IMG/VR virus record: IMGVR_UViG_3300038760_000037
Location: 1 to 23,894 of that record
Length of the DNA stretch: 23,894 bases
Source of the DNA: a virus
Strand: one strand, 5' to 3'
Made by a program: the position numbers and the translations under genes. A model generated the notes under the pieces. The model searched no databases. It was not told where the DNA came from and was given only the letters and a program-made list of their open reading frames with translations. Below are positions 8,118 through 16,340 of this stretch, one piece after another; within the stretch, counting starts at the first letter, position 1; the number at the start of each line of letters is the position of its first letter.

Positions 8118-9041
8118 ATGAAAGTTATTAAGTCCAATACAGTTACGCCTACCACATTAACGGCTACTGATGTACCAGAGGCAGATGCAACTGAGTGGAC
8201 ATCTGCTGCTAACTTTGCAACTGGCGATACCTGCATGGTAACGACTACTGCTAATGGGGCTGCGACTGCTACTCACAAGATTTATGTATCAGTTCATACT
8301 GGAACAAATCAAGGACACGACCCAACTATTGATGACGGCACTAACTGGACAGAAGTATCTAGCACCAACAGATTCAAAATGTTTAACGATGTTGTACAAG
8401 AGCAAACAACTCAAGCGAATATTATTGATGTAACGATAACTCCTGCGGTAGTAACTACGGCTTTAGCTGCTATTAATGTTGACTGTGCGAGTATTACGTT
8501 AACAGTTACAGACCCATCTGAGGGTGTTGTTTACAATCAGACTTTTCAAATGACATCGTATTCAGGAATAACAAACTGGTACGATTATTTCTTTACAGCT
8601 ATTAACCGCAAAAAAGAGTTAAGTGTTTTAGGTTTACCGCCTTACTCGCAAGCGGCTATTGATGTGACATTTAACGATTCTGGTGAAACGGCAAAAGTTG
8701 GTGCATTAGTTCTAGGAACTTCGGCAACTATCGGTGATTCACAATATGGTGCATCGTTTGGTATTATTGACTATTCACTTAAGTCAGTTGATGCTCAAGG
8801 CAGGACTACGGTTATCGCAGGTACTTACTCTGACGAAGCTGATATTGATGTTGTTATTGAAACTGGACGATTTGCAGAAGTTAAAAAGATTCTGACAGAC
8901 TTGCGAACCACGCCAAGCGTTTGGATTGCAGAAGATAATACCGAAGGTACAATTATCTACGGATACTATCGTGAATTTGATGTATTACTCACAGGACCAG
9001 TAGTGTCTATGTGTACCTTATCTATAGAGGGCTTGACCTAA
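8118..9041 (+). CDS. Tail-tip / distal tail protein with carbohydrate-binding-like N-terminus
   Basis: 307 residues. Residues about 25-85 read like a small carbohydrate-binding module of the chitin-binding (CBM5/12) kind: W-x-x-x-x-x-F-x-x-G-D, then HKIYVSVHTGTNQGHDP and a closing NWTEV. Next comes NRFKMFNDVVQEQT, a phrase I associate with virion proteins of marine phages. The remainder alternates beta strands with YDYFFTAINRKK and ends in strands around LLTGPVVSMCTLSIEGL. Position after the tape measure fits a distal tail or baseplate hub component that touches the cell surface. Exact role unproven. The stop overlaps the fibre start (TAATG). Confidence 0.6.
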   Translation: MKVIKSNTVTPTTLTATDVPEADATEWTSAANFATGDTCMVTTTANGAATATHKIYVSVHTGTNQGHDPTIDDGTNWTEVSSTNRFKMFNDVVQEQTTQANIIDVTITPAVVTTALAAINVDCASITLTVTDPSEGVVYNQTFQMTSYSGITNWYDYFFTAINRKKELSVLGLPPYSQAAIDVTFNDSGETAKVGALVLGTSATIGDSQYGASFGIIDYSLKSVDAQGRTTVIAGTYSDEADIDVVIETGRFAEVKKILTDLRTTPSVWIAEDNTEGTIIYGYYREFDVLLTGPVVSMCTLSIEGLT

Positions 9042-11539
9042 TGACTATCCCAACGCTTACCACGCTACCAGTTGCACCCGCTAGAACTGACCCACCTGCG
9101 ACCTTTGTAACTCGTGCTGACGCTTTCCTTGCTGCGATAGTAACTTTTCAAGGCGAAATGAATACTAGCATTGGCGCAATGAACACAGACATTGCAGGAG
9201 TGAATGCAAACGTAACTCTGGCACAAGAATGGGCGACAAAAAACGATGCCGCTGTTTCTGGCACTGATTGGTCGGCATTTGCTAATGCAACAGGAGCAGC
9301 TCCAACAGGCTCGGCAAAAGCGTGGGCAACTACAGCGACAGGAGTAGTAGTAGCGGGCGGCGAATATAGCGCCAAAAGTTACGCTTCGGATTCTGCTACA
9401 AGCGCAACGGAATCTGCTGCTAGCGCAACAGCGGCGGGATTAACTGCCGGAGCAAGTCTCTGGGTAAGCGGTCAAAGTTATGACGCAGGAGATGCGGCTG
9501 TTTCTGGTATTGACTTCCAAACGTATCGAGCAGAAACAACTACTAGCGGAACAACTGACCCAAGCGCGGATGCAAACTGGACTTTGTTGGGCTACTCATT
9601 GCCGAGTCAAACTGGTAACAATGGAAAATATCTCACCACGAATGGAACAGTTGAAAGTTGGGGTGACGTTGAAGCACTTCCAGACCAAACAGGAAATTCT
9701 GGAAAATTCTTATCAACTGATGGAAGTTTAGCTAGCTGGGAAACTCTAGCAGTTCTCGGCGGCGGTGGAACTACAACTGCGGTTCCTGCGACTTTAACTT
9801 CAGCAAGTGTGGCAGCTCATTCTTTAACTTCAACTGGTTGGGGGAAAGCTGTTACGTTGCCAGATGCCACTACGCTATCAAAAGGCGTGACGGTCTTCGC
9901 TTTTAAAAATGATTCTAAATATGACATTTCAATAAAAAATAATAGCGGAGAGATAATAAACTTTATCTATGCTTCAGATTATGTGATTTGCTCATTGATG
10001 GATAATTCTACCGCTGATGGCAAATGGGAATTTTCTAGTAAAAAGATTTTAGGATTACTAGCGCAAACACAAATCCCATCAATAGCCACAACTAGCATCA
10101 CGAGTTTTACTTATACCAAAATGTCTAACGACAAGTGGTTAATTTTGATACAGCACAGCACTACTCAGTATGGAATTGTTTATGATGAGGCGACTTTATC
10201 ATTCGGCTCGTTGACTGCAATAGATACGCAGGGTTCAAGTAAAGGTTTATCGGTTGTAGAGACAGGAACAGACAAAGCATTAATGATGATATGTCAGGGG
10301 GCTAGTCAAAATTACATCTTCTATAGGTCTTTGACAATCTCGGGAACCACGATAACGCTAGTTGACTCGCAGACTCAACAGGTTAATCAGATAAATCATC
10401 TTCATGGTCCTCAACTATATAAGATTCAAGACAATATAATTGGAGTTATTCCGGGCAACTATCAAATGCAGCTTCAAGCCATAACTATTGATGGCTCAAA
10501 TAATATTACGCTTGGCACTATAACTGCTTTTGCTGAGGGTGCGCTTGCGAATATGTATGGCGGGATTTACCCTGTTTCTGCCGTTAATGGGCGATTTAGT
10601 TGTATTTACTGGGAAGATGCAGGAGATAATATAAAAATAGCGACGCTAGATGTTTCTGGCACAACTCTGACAACTTTGGCTGGTCCGACAGCCATCTCAA
10701 GTAATAGTCAGGGATATGAGCATTATGTTTTCCCAGAAAATTCAAATGGAAACAGGTTTATAAGATACGCAAACGCTTCGAGCGACTATAATTCTGCCAT
10801 TTTGTTGAAGATAAACGCTAACGGAACTTTTACGGCTAACAATGTGTCAGGTGGAGTTTTTGGAAATAATTACCCATATATTCTTTCTTGGAAAGTTGTC
10901 GGTAATAAGGTTATGTGGCTCTCATGTACTAGCGACAAAGTTACGGTTCACGCTGTAACAGATACCAACGGAACACCAACAATAGAAAAGAAATACTGGG
11001 TCTCTAATTATGACGGGTTCCAAGCAGGAACATACGATGATGGATTTTATTTTGTTTCTAATGATTTTCAGCAGAGCGAATTTCAACTTTATAGATATTT
11101 TATAAACGGCTCAAACGAGCCAGATAGAGAGTTGGAAGACTGGTTTGAAGGAACAAATTCTGCGCCACAGTTTCAATATTTTGGAGTAAAGACTCAAAGT
11201 TTCTGGATTCCAAATTCAGGAAGCAACTGGCTGAAAAACATGGGAAATGGCGATATACCAGAAGTCGGAAATTATATGCAAGCCAGTAATAGATACCAGC
11301 AAATTGCTTCTAATAACGACAGCGGTCTTGTTACTGGATTCTGGGACAAAGAAAACAATCATATTGTGCCATTTGAATCAAAAAGACTTGGCGCGCTAAA
11401 TTACGATTTTTATCAAGTAAATTGGTCTACTGGTGCAAATAACTTAGCAGAAGGTTGGGACGTATACGCTAATCAGGACACTGATTCGCCAAACACTTAC
11501 AACATAAAGCTATTATTGAGGAAGGTTTGTAATGCTTAA
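9041..11539 (+). CDS. Tail fibre / host-recognition protein
   Basis: 832 residues from ATG 9041; the frame is open ten codons earlier, but TAATG coupling to the previous stop and an AGAGGG site favour 9041. Residues 1-60 form a helical attachment region (NTSIGAMNTDIAGVNANVT). About 140-190 is a carbohydrate-binding-like unit (SLWVSGQSYDAGDAAVSG ... TDPSADANWTLLG). Residues about 187-240 hold two tandem copies of P-x-QTGN-x-GK-x-L-x-T-x-G-x-x-x-SW, a short repeat common in phage fibres. The large C-terminal part, about 280-832, is beta-rich with many aromatic residues and may be a propeller or adhesin head, so receptor binding is likely. No autoproteolytic chaperone motif was evident. Confidence 0.8.
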   Translation: MTIPTLTTLPVAPARTDPPATFVTRADAFLAAIVTFQGEMNTSIGAMNTDIAGVNANVTLAQEWATKNDAAVSGTDWSAFANATGAAPTGSAKAWATTATGVVVAGGEYSAKSYASDSATSATESAASATAAGLTAGASLWVSGQSYDAGDAAVSGIDFQTYRAETTTSGTTDPSADANWTLLGYSLPSQTGNNGKYLTTNGTVESWGDVEALPDQTGNSGKFLSTDGSLASWETLAVLGGGGTTTAVPATLTSASVAAHSLTSTGWGKAVTLPDATTLSKGVTVFAFKNDSKYDISIKNNSGEIINFIYASDYVICSLMDNSTADGKWEFSSKKILGLLAQTQIPSIATTSITSFTYTKMSNDKWLILIQHSTTQYGIVYDEATLSFGSLTAIDTQGSSKGLSVVETGTDKALMMICQGASQNYIFYRSLTISGTTITLVDSQTQQVNQINHLHGPQLYKIQDNIIGVIPGNYQMQLQAITIDGSNNITLGTITAFAEGALANMYGGIYPVSAVNGRFSCIYWEDAGDNIKIATLDVSGTTLTTLAGPTAISSNSQGYEHYVFPENSNGNRFIRYANASSDYNSAILLKINANGTFTANNVSGGVFGNNYPYILSWKVVGNKVMWLSCTSDKVTVHAVTDTNGTPTIEKKYWVSNYDGFQAGTYDDGFYFVSNDFQQSEFQLYRYFINGSNEPDRELEDWFEGTNSAPQFQYFGVKTQSFWIPNSGSNWLKNMGNGDIPEVGNYMQASNRYQQIASNNDSGLVTGFWDKENNHIVPFESKRLGALNYDFYQVNWSTGANNLAEGWDVYANQDTDSPNTYNIKLLLRKVCNA

Positions 11540-11885
11540 ACTAACGATAGAAGATAAAGTTATCGGACCTCATAAATCCATCGAAAGAGTTGAAGATGCT
11601 TATATTATTGATTCTGCTATTTTCCCAATAGCGGTAATCGGAGAAGGCATTATTTCGACTTGGGTGGGCGATTATCCAGAAATTGAGATTGACCCAATAC
11701 GATACGAAGCAGTGAGAAAAAAGCGAGATGCTTTGATTAAAGAGTCTGATTGGCGAGTTATTCGTGCGACCGAAACTGGTGTTGCTATGAGTCAAGATTG
11801 GACAGACTATCGTCAGGCTTTGCGCGATATATCTAATCAGGATAGATTCCCAGTTTCTATAAATTGGCCTACTGAACCAGAGTAA
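11532..11885 (+). CDS. Tail fibre assembly-type protein (Phage_tail_APC-like C-terminus)
   Basis: 117 residues, overlapping the fibre gene by 8 bases. The C-terminal half contains KKRDALIKESDWRVI, then DWTDYRQALRDISNQDRF and a final NWPTEPE. This 'R..LL..SDW....W..YRQ.LRD....P....WP' pattern is characteristic of the Phage_tail_APC family and of fibre assembly proteins. The N-terminal half (about 1-65) is variable and may contact the cognate fibre. The product is expected to help fold or attach the fibre encoded just upstream, or to be a small virion component. Confidence 0.75.
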   Translation: MLKLTIEDKVIGPHKSIERVEDAYIIDSAIFPIAVIGEGIISTWVGDYPEIEIDPIRYEAVRKKRDALIKESDWRVIRATETGVAMSQDWTDYRQALRDISNQDRFPVSINWPTEPE

Positions 11886-11886
11886 A

Positions 11887-12105
11887 ATGATTCACGCCTT
11901 TATGCTTATGATTGTGGTCAACGGCGAGATAATATCAAACCGTGAACCCATGTACTTCTTTGATATAAATCGCTGCAATTATTTCGCCGCGCAGATTGTA
12001 TCGGGGAAGCGTGAGGCTAGAGGCGTTCAGCACAATACCACTAAAGTCGCTGCGTATTGTGTTCCGAAGCTTGTTGACCCTTCTAAGATTAAAGTTTACT
12101 CGTGA
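11887..12105 (+). CDS. Small conserved phage protein, function unknown
   Basis: 72 residues. A hydrophobic N-terminus (HAFMLMIVVNGEIIS) is followed by MYFFDINRCNYFAAQIVSG and a C-terminal KVAAYCVPKLVDP. The layout 'hydrophobic strand - F.D...CN.FA..L' recurs in small proteins of marine phages as I remember them; no function is known to me. The hydrophobic start could be a weak membrane anchor or a buried strand. Two conserved-looking Cys (in RCNYF and YCVPK) may form a disulfide. It opens the run of small genes before the holin. Confidence 0.6.
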   Translation: MIHAFMLMIVVNGEIISNREPMYFFDINRCNYFAAQIVSGKREARGVQHNTTKVAAYCVPKLVDPSKIKVYS

Positions 12106-12566
12106 TAGAAATTATTGCAGCAATATCTGCTGCGAGTAGAGCATTTAATTATATCAATGCTGCCGTAAATAAAGGACACGAAGTTCAAGACCTCGTGCAT
12201 AAGTTTTCGGCTTTTTTTGACGCTAAAGATAAAATGTCAGAGATAGAAGCCAATATACAAAACGCTTCTACAATGGCAAAGCTATTTGATAAAGGTTCTG
12301 TAGAGTCTGCTGCATTAGAAATAACTATGGCAAAGCAAAAAACTTTGCAAATGGAGCGTCAACTTAGAGAGATTATGGTTTATACAGTTGGCGAAGATGT
12401 CTGGATAGATATGATGCGGACTCGCTCACAGATAAGAAAACAAAGGTTAGATATTGCTCGTGCTAGAGCTACAAGAAAGCGAATGATTATTGATGGTATT
12501 GGTTTTGGCTTTATAGGTTTAGTTTTGTTTGCTTGTGTAATGGCAATATTGAGGGTTTCACTATGA
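12102..12566 (+). CDS. Helical membrane-anchored phage protein, probably virion or lysis-associated
   Basis: 154 residues from a GTG at 12102, which overlaps the previous stop. Nearly all helical: IEIIAAISAASRAFNYI at the N-terminus, a long charged middle with KMSEIEANIQNASTMAKLF, a basic stretch about residues 108-128 (RTRSQIRKQRLDIARAR), and a single transmembrane helix at about 130-150 (IGFGFIGLVLFACVMAIL). Proteins with this start and layout are found next to the lysis genes of marine podo- and siphoviruses, often as structural proteins. The basic segment before the membrane helix points to an N-terminus facing the cytoplasm. Function unproven. Confidence 0.6.
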   Translation: MIEIIAAISAASRAFNYINAAVNKGHEVQDLVHKFSAFFDAKDKMSEIEANIQNASTMAKLFDKGSVESAALEITMAKQKTLQMERQLREIMVYTVGEDVWIDMMRTRSQIRKQRLDIARARATRKRMIIDGIGFGFIGLVLFACVMAILRVSL

Positions 12567-12973
12567 TTTTACAAATCGCGCAAAGTTTAATTGCTCCTGT
12601 TTCTGGGTTACTAGATAAAGTAATTCAAGATAAAGACCAGAAAGCGGCACTAGCGCATGAGATAGCGACTCTTGCAGACAAGCAAGCCAACGAGCAAGCT
12701 AAGGCACAGATACAGTTAAACGCCGTAGAGGCTGCTCATACATCGCTTTTCGTAGCAGGTTGGCGTCCTAGTATTGGTTGGGTGTGTTCGCTTGCCATGC
12801 TTCTTAACTTCATCCTCATTCCATTTATTAATTTAGGGTTAGAGTTTGGTGGTTTAGATTTGAAGCTAGATTTGATTGATATGCAAACGATGATGCCAGT
12901 GCTATTCGGAATGCTTGGCTTAGGCGGCATGAGAACTGCTGAAAAAATCAAAGGCGTCCAAAGAGAGAAGTAG
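12563..12973 (+). CDS. Holin of the 3-TM GTA-holin type
   Basis: 136 residues from ATG 12563, chosen because it gives a 4-base ATGA overlap with the upstream gene; the frame is open ten codons earlier. The order is an N-terminal hydrophobic helix (LQIAQSLIAPVSGLLDKVI), a charged middle (KDQKAALAHEIATLADKQA), then SLFVAGWRPSIGWVCSLAML with the G-W-R-P turn, and a last hydrophobic part ending in PVLFGMLGLGGMRTAEKIKG. The GWRP-x-x-GW signature and 'GLGG.RT.EK..G' end are diagnostic for the GTA/phage 3-TM holin family. The protein would permeabilise the inner membrane for the lysozyme encoded 2 kb downstream. Confidence 0.85.
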   Translation: MILQIAQSLIAPVSGLLDKVIQDKDQKAALAHEIATLADKQANEQAKAQIQLNAVEAAHTSLFVAGWRPSIGWVCSLAMLLNFILIPFINLGLEFGGLDLKLDLIDMQTMMPVLFGMLGLGGMRTAEKIKGVQREK

Positions 12974-14164
12974 ATGTCAGATTTAATTGATTACGCTAAG
13001 ACAGACAGACAACGCGAAACTATTAAAGTCTGGGAAGACTGCGGTCGAAACGGTGCAAAGGCGGCGGGAATACTTAACATCTCGCCGTCTACGCTGCGCG
13101 ACCATGTTAACGCTGTGAAAAGCAAGGCATCTGCTTCGGGTTACTCGGACAACTGGGATGCAACTCGCCACGTTCCTGAAGGCGAGATTGTTATTGGTCG
13201 CAGCATCTACACGGCTGACGATGAAGGAAACAAGGCTTGGCTAAAGACTAAGCGCACAATGACCGAAGCGCAGCGTGACCAGGCTCTAAAAAGTTTTGTT
13301 GATGGTTTGATTAGCGGTTTGCCTAAATACAAAACAAAAGCTAAACCTAAGCAAAAGAAATTTTCCACTGACTTATTGCCAACAATAATAATTGGTGACG
13401 CGCATTTTGGCATGAGGGCAGATGCTAGAGAAACAAAGGCTAGAGATTACGACACTAAGATTGCTTCCACAGATATGCTAGATGCGATTGATTATTTGGT
13501 AGAAGCTGCGCCTCCTAGTGAACAATGTTTATTAGTCAATGTCGGTGATTTTATCCACGCTAATGGGTCAGGCGGTACAACTTTTGCGGGTACAAAACTA
13601 GACGTAGATACGCGCATCGAGGTAGTGCTAGAGATAGCTGCTCAGACGTTCCTATTTGCAATAGATAAGTTGCTTGCGAAACATAAGAGTTGCGTTGTGG
13701 TAATGGCTAGAGGCAACCACGACTCAGATACTGCAATCGCCTTGGCGTTAATCCTGAAGTTTTATTACTCAAAAGAGCCACGAGTTACCATCTTAGACCC
13801 TCATGGATTCTTTCATACTGTTCAGTTTGGTAAGAACCTTTTGGCTGTACATCACGGTGACAAGGTGAAAGCGGCAAAGTTGGGTGCTATACTCCCCAGA
13901 ATGTTACCTGAGCAGTGGGCTAGCACTAACTACCGCAAGTGGTTACTGGGTCATGTGCATCACCAGAATATAATCGAGACAGATAATGGCGTTATTTGTG
14001 AAGCCTTTTCTACTCTCGCTCCACCAGATTCTTGGCATGCAGGGGCAGGGTACTCAGCGGCAAGCGCGATGCACCAAATTATATTCCATCGTGACGGCGG
14101 TGAAGCAATACGCCATGTTTATCAAATCAGAGACAGCGCAAAGTCACCTGATTTAACGCTATAG
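12974..14164 (+). CDS. Helix-turn-helix plus calcineurin-like metallophosphoesterase
   Basis: 396 residues. Residues about 10-50 look like a helix-turn-helix (RNGAKAAGILNISPSTLRDH). Residues about 134-380 carry the metallophosphoesterase motifs in order: GDAHFG 141-146, GDFIH 191-195, GNHD 247-250, HHGD 293-296 and GHVHH 326-330. All metal ligands appear intact, so a two-metal phosphodiesterase or nuclease is likely. A DNA-directed role is suggested by the HTH-like part. The gene sits between holin and lysozyme and starts directly after the holin stop. Related fusions occur in many marine phages, to my knowledge without an established substrate. Confidence 0.8.
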   Translation: MSDLIDYAKTDRQRETIKVWEDCGRNGAKAAGILNISPSTLRDHVNAVKSKASASGYSDNWDATRHVPEGEIVIGRSIYTADDEGNKAWLKTKRTMTEAQRDQALKSFVDGLISGLPKYKTKAKPKQKKFSTDLLPTIIIGDAHFGMRADARETKARDYDTKIASTDMLDAIDYLVEAAPPSEQCLLVNVGDFIHANGSGGTTFAGTKLDVDTRIEVVLEIAAQTFLFAIDKLLAKHKSCVVVMARGNHDSDTAIALALILKFYYSKEPRVTILDPHGFFHTVQFGKNLLAVHHGDKVKAAKLGAILPRMLPEQWASTNYRKWLLGHVHHQNIIETDNGVICEAFSTLAPPDSWHAGAGYSAASAMHQIIFHRDGGEAIRHVYQIRDSAKSPDLTL

Positions 14165-14166
14165 GT

Positions 14167-14424
14167 ATGAAGATGGAAGACCGACTAAGCAGAGTTGAAG
14201 CCAAAATAGACAGCTTACAAGAAGCAATAATCTCGCTAGCTAGGGTTGAAGAAAGGCTAGTTACAGTATTTAACCGTCAATCTTCTATTGAAGACAAGGT
14301 TAATAACCTAGATGATAAAATTGTAAAACTTTCCGAAAGTGTTATAAAAACACGCTCAACTGAGCGTTTCGTTTGGATAATTATAGCGGCAGGTATTGGC
14401 GCTGCATTCAGGTATTTAGGCTAA
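14167..14424 (+). CDS. Coiled-coil protein with C-terminal membrane helix
   Basis: 85 residues. Residues about 1-60 show heptad-like spacing of hydrophobics (RLSRVEAKIDSLQEAIISLA ... VNNLDDKIVKLSESV), a coiled coil. ERFVWIIIAAGIGAAFRYL at about 66-84 is a single transmembrane helix at the C-terminus. The layout resembles XhlA/hemolysin-like and other small accessory lysis proteins, so a part in lysis (holin partner or spanin-like) is plausible from position, but no lipobox or Rz signature is seen. The stop overlaps the next start (TAATG). Confidence 0.6.
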   Translation: MKMEDRLSRVEAKIDSLQEAIISLARVEERLVTVFNRQSSIEDKVNNLDDKIVKLSESVIKTRSTERFVWIIIAAGIGAAFRYLG

Positions 14425-14612
14425 TGGATACTATACCTTTCCCCGATACACGCTCTGACCGTTTAGCCGAAACTGCTATGGATGAATTAGCGCAGTGGGC
14501 AGAAGAGAAATTAGAAATTGGCGTAAGTGCAATGGTGCTTATAGGGTTATTAGAAACCTATAAATCGGCATTAACTTACAATTTGTTAGTAGATGAAGAG
14601 TACGAGGATTAG
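14424..14612 (+). CDS. Small acidic helical protein, function unknown
   Basis: 62 residues from ATG 14424; the frame is open upstream to 14373, but the TAATG overlap with the previous stop favours this start. Predicted helices with LAETAMDELAQWAEEKLEIG and VLIGLLETYKSALTYNLL; the C-terminus is acidic (DEEYED). No motif recognised. It is co-transcribed with the lysis cassette. Confidence 0.6.
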   Translation: MDTIPFPDTRSDRLAETAMDELAQWAEEKLEIGVSAMVLIGLLETYKSALTYNLLVDEEYED

Positions 14613-14615
14613 ACA

Positions 14616-14876
14616 ATGGGTTTATTAGCTTATCTTGGTTGGGTAAAAAAACTTTGGACGATGGTAGTTGATATTGTCAAATTGATTGAACAAACAATCC
14701 CTGACGATGGCGCAGGTAAAGAAAAGTTAGCTGCGTTTGATTTGCTGCTAAAAGCTGCTATTGAAAAAGCAGATGACATAGACGAAGAGTTTGAGAAGTT
14801 GCAGCCAGTTGCTCACGATATAGTTAGAGCGGTGGTAACTTTGTTTAATGCCACAGGTATGTTTAAAAAGAAGTAA
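14616..14876 (+). CDS. Small amphipathic phage protein in the lysis cassette
   Basis: 86 residues. The N-terminal 25 residues are hydrophobic and aromatic (GLLAYLGWVKKLWTMVVDIV) and could lie along a membrane. The rest is amphipathic helix with clustered Asp/Glu (KADDIDEEFEKLQP), a hydrophobic helix (AHDIVRAVVTLFNATGMF) and a Lys3 end. I do not recognise the family. The place between a coiled-coil membrane protein and the lysozyme suggests a lysis accessory or regulator; this is position-based inference only. Confidence 0.6.
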   Translation: MGLLAYLGWVKKLWTMVVDIVKLIEQTIPDDGAGKEKLAAFDLLLKAAIEKADDIDEEFEKLQPVAHDIVRAVVTLFNATGMFKKK

Positions 14877-14880
14877 ACAA

Positions 14881-15297
14881 ATGGCTAAACTGATAGAAAT
14901 GATTAAGCGGCACGAAGGCGTCAAAAAATATGTTTACGAAGATTCGCTTGGAATTAAAACTATCGGTGTTGGTCGTAACCTAGAAAGCATGGGTTTAACG
15001 AGTAAAGAAATAGACTTTTTACTCATGAATGACCTAGAGCGGGTAATTACTGAGCTAGAACGCAACTTTGATTGGTTTTCTGACTTAGATAATGCCCGAA
15101 GGGACGCGATGATAGACATCTGTTTTAATCTAGGTATAACCAGACTGCTCACATTCAAGAAAGCCTTAGCAGCAATGGCTAATGAAGATTACGCTAAGGC
15201 TTCTTTTGAATTTATGGACTCGCGTTGGTCTGAGCAGGTAGGTAGTCGCGCAGTTGAATTGTGCGACATGATAGAAAGCGGAGAATACTATTTTTAG
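14881..15297 (+). CDS. Endolysin, T4-type lysozyme (GH24)
   Basis: 138 residues from ATG 14881, 4 bases after the previous stop; the longer frame from 14848 would overlap that gene. The catalytic triad of T4 lysozyme is present at nearly identical spacing: Glu12 in RHEG, Asp21 in YEDSLG, Thr27 in KTIGVGRN. The C-terminal lobe has RRDAMIDICFNLGITRLLTFKKAL and SRWSEQVGSRAVEL, the typical 'L.D..FN.G......F......L ... W..Q...RA..L' pattern. It cleaves the MurNAc-GlcNAc bond in peptidoglycan. No signal peptide or signal-anchor is visible, so release through the holin hole is expected. Confidence 0.95.
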   Translation: MAKLIEMIKRHEGVKKYVYEDSLGIKTIGVGRNLESMGLTSKEIDFLLMNDLERVITELERNFDWFSDLDNARRDAMIDICFNLGITRLLTFKKALAAMANEDYAKASFEFMDSRWSEQVGSRAVELCDMIESGEYYF

Positions 15298-15413
15298 TAT
15301 CATATAATGTACATTAAGCACTTTTATGCGCTATAAAATGGTCATTTATACACTTTACTGCACTTCAATGACGTAACTATTTATTTCTTATATGGCACTT
15401 TATGTAATTTTAA
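15298..15413. other. AT-rich space between converging gene blocks, with CACTT-type repeats
   Basis: The + strand late genes and - strand early genes end here. The stretch has a hairpin TTTTAT (15322-15327) / ATAAAA (15333-15338), a second GTCATT / AATGAC inverted repeat around 15341-15372, and four related decamers: CACTTTTATG 15319, CACTTTACTG 15351, CACTTCAATG 15361 (directly abutting the last) and CACTTTATGT 15396. No strong intrinsic terminator with a U-tract is seen for either strand. Confidence 0.4.
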
Positions 15414-15578
15414 TTACTCTTCTACCACTCGCTCTCTGCCAATAGCTTTTTCAAAGGCTTTGCATTCAGGGCAATACCATCCGACTCTATAAGGCACATA
15501 AGTATCATCTGTTGAGCGATGATTAAACCCTATCACCTCTCCTGCTATATCACCGCAGGGGCAGGGCTTTTCTGTCAT
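15414..15578 (-). CDS. Small zinc-ribbon-like protein
   Basis: 54 residues. Two Cys pairs, PCPCGD near the N-terminus and WYCPECKAF in the middle, are about 27 residues apart, as in small zinc ribbons. The charged tail is RERVVEE. It somewhat resembles Lar-type restriction-alleviation proteins in its 'PCPxCG ... C..C.' layout, but the first pair is C-x-C rather than C-x-x-C, so that assignment is not made. It is the last gene of the minus-strand operon and overlaps the MazG-like gene by 4 bases (ATGA), which strongly supports it as a real gene. Confidence 0.65.
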   Translation of the reverse strand: MTEKPCPCGDIAGEVIGFNHRSTDDTYVPYRVGWYCPECKAFEKAIGRERVVEE

Positions 15579-15874
15579 ATATCCGTCTCCTTAATAAAAA
15601 TTCCGTTCGGCTGCATCATTCCCTTACGGTCTTTAATATCCTCGTAAGCAAACGCTAGACACTCTTCTAGGCTTGTTCCGTGCATAACCGCTAAGTTATT
15701 AAGAACCACTAGACAGTCGCCTATATCATCGTAAACATCCCTGCCTTTGGCGATGTTGTCAGATAACTCGCCAACCTCTGAGACTAGCTTGAGACACTGT
15801 GACTCTGTAGAGCCGTATTGAATAATGCCTCTGTCTTTACTCCACTGCGTACACTTATCAATTAACTCATCCAT
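15575..15874 (-). CDS. MazG-like nucleotide pyrophosphohydrolase
   Basis: 99 residues from the ATG at 15874, preceded by AAGGAG 8 bases away; the frame is open 23 codons further, but that part overlaps the upstream gene and lacks a site. The MazG metal-binding pattern is visible: SEVGEL with Glu33-x-x-Glu36, and about 14 residues later DDIGD with Asp50-x-x-Asp53, where Asp replaces the usual Glu. Such enzymes hydrolyse (d)NTPs to monophosphates and pyrophosphate. In phages they may adjust nucleotide pools or reduce alarmone signalling. The residual C-terminal helix has LEECLAFAYEDIKDRKG, the usual ending. Confidence 0.85.
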   Translation of the reverse strand: MDELIDKCTQWSKDRGIIQYGSTESQCLKLVSEVGELSDNIAKGRDVYDDIGDCLVVLNNLAVMHGTSLEECLAFAYEDIKDRKGMMQPNGIFIKETDI

Positions 15875-16085
15875 GATTAAACTCCTTATTCTTAGATTCA
15901 AAATAAGTCGAATACTTTTCGGCACATTCTGGGTGCGCTGCAAAAAATTCTGCTGACTCGTTTATCATTTTGATTAGAGTGCCAACTGCGCGTAACTCTG
16001 CTGATTCTTTAGGCAGTTCATTTGCGCCAGTTAATATCCAAGCCTGTAGTTCTGCTTGGCTCATTGGTTGCATTAAATCTTCCAT
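15867..16085 (-). CDS. Small helical protein, function unknown
   Basis: 72 residues with AGGAG 8 bases before the ATG. It contains SQAELQAWILTGANELP near the start, then KMINESAEFFAAHPECAEKY. No known motif. The frame overlaps the MazG-like gene by 8 bases, indicating a co-translated operon. Confidence 0.65.
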   Translation of the reverse strand: MEDLMQPMSQAELQAWILTGANELPKESAELRAVGTLIKMINESAEFFAAHPECAEKYSTYFESKNKEFNHG

Positions 16086-16094
16086 TACTTTCTC

Positions 16095-16340
16095 CTAGTG
16101 TGTGGTTTCGCTTTCTCTGCTCATTTCGTTTGTTGTGTTCATAAAAACTTTGTACTTTTCCCAAATCTGTTCATCTGAGTCTAAAAAATCATCAAACAAA
16201 TTATAGAAAATCATTAGGGTTAAAAGACCACGATAATCTTCACCCTTGAATTCTTTTAATTTATAGCTCCATTCTTCTAGCTCAACACTGGTTAATAGCT
16301 CTACTGTTTTTCCATTTACTACTGCATGGGTTGGGCGCAT
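16095..16340 (-). CDS. Small acidic protein, function unknown
   Basis: 81 residues from ATG 16340, which forms a TGATG overlap with the ninG-like stop; a TTG one codon earlier is possible but AGGAGA spacing (about 6 bases) favours the ATG. It has an N-terminal RPTHAVVNGKTVELL hairpin, the helix LEEWSYKLKEF and an aromatic acidic region (FYNLFDDFLDSDEQIWEKY). No family recognised. Confidence 0.65.
   Translation of the reverse strand: MRPTHAVVNGKTVELLTSVELEEWSYKLKEFKGEDYRGLLTLMIFYNLFDDFLDSDEQIWEKYKVFMNTTNEMSRESETTH

Noticed and set aside
9480-9731. Second + strand frame inside the tail fibre gene
   Set aside because: It has no ribosome-binding site and low-complexity Gln/Leu content, while the main frame shows clear fibre repeats across the same bases.
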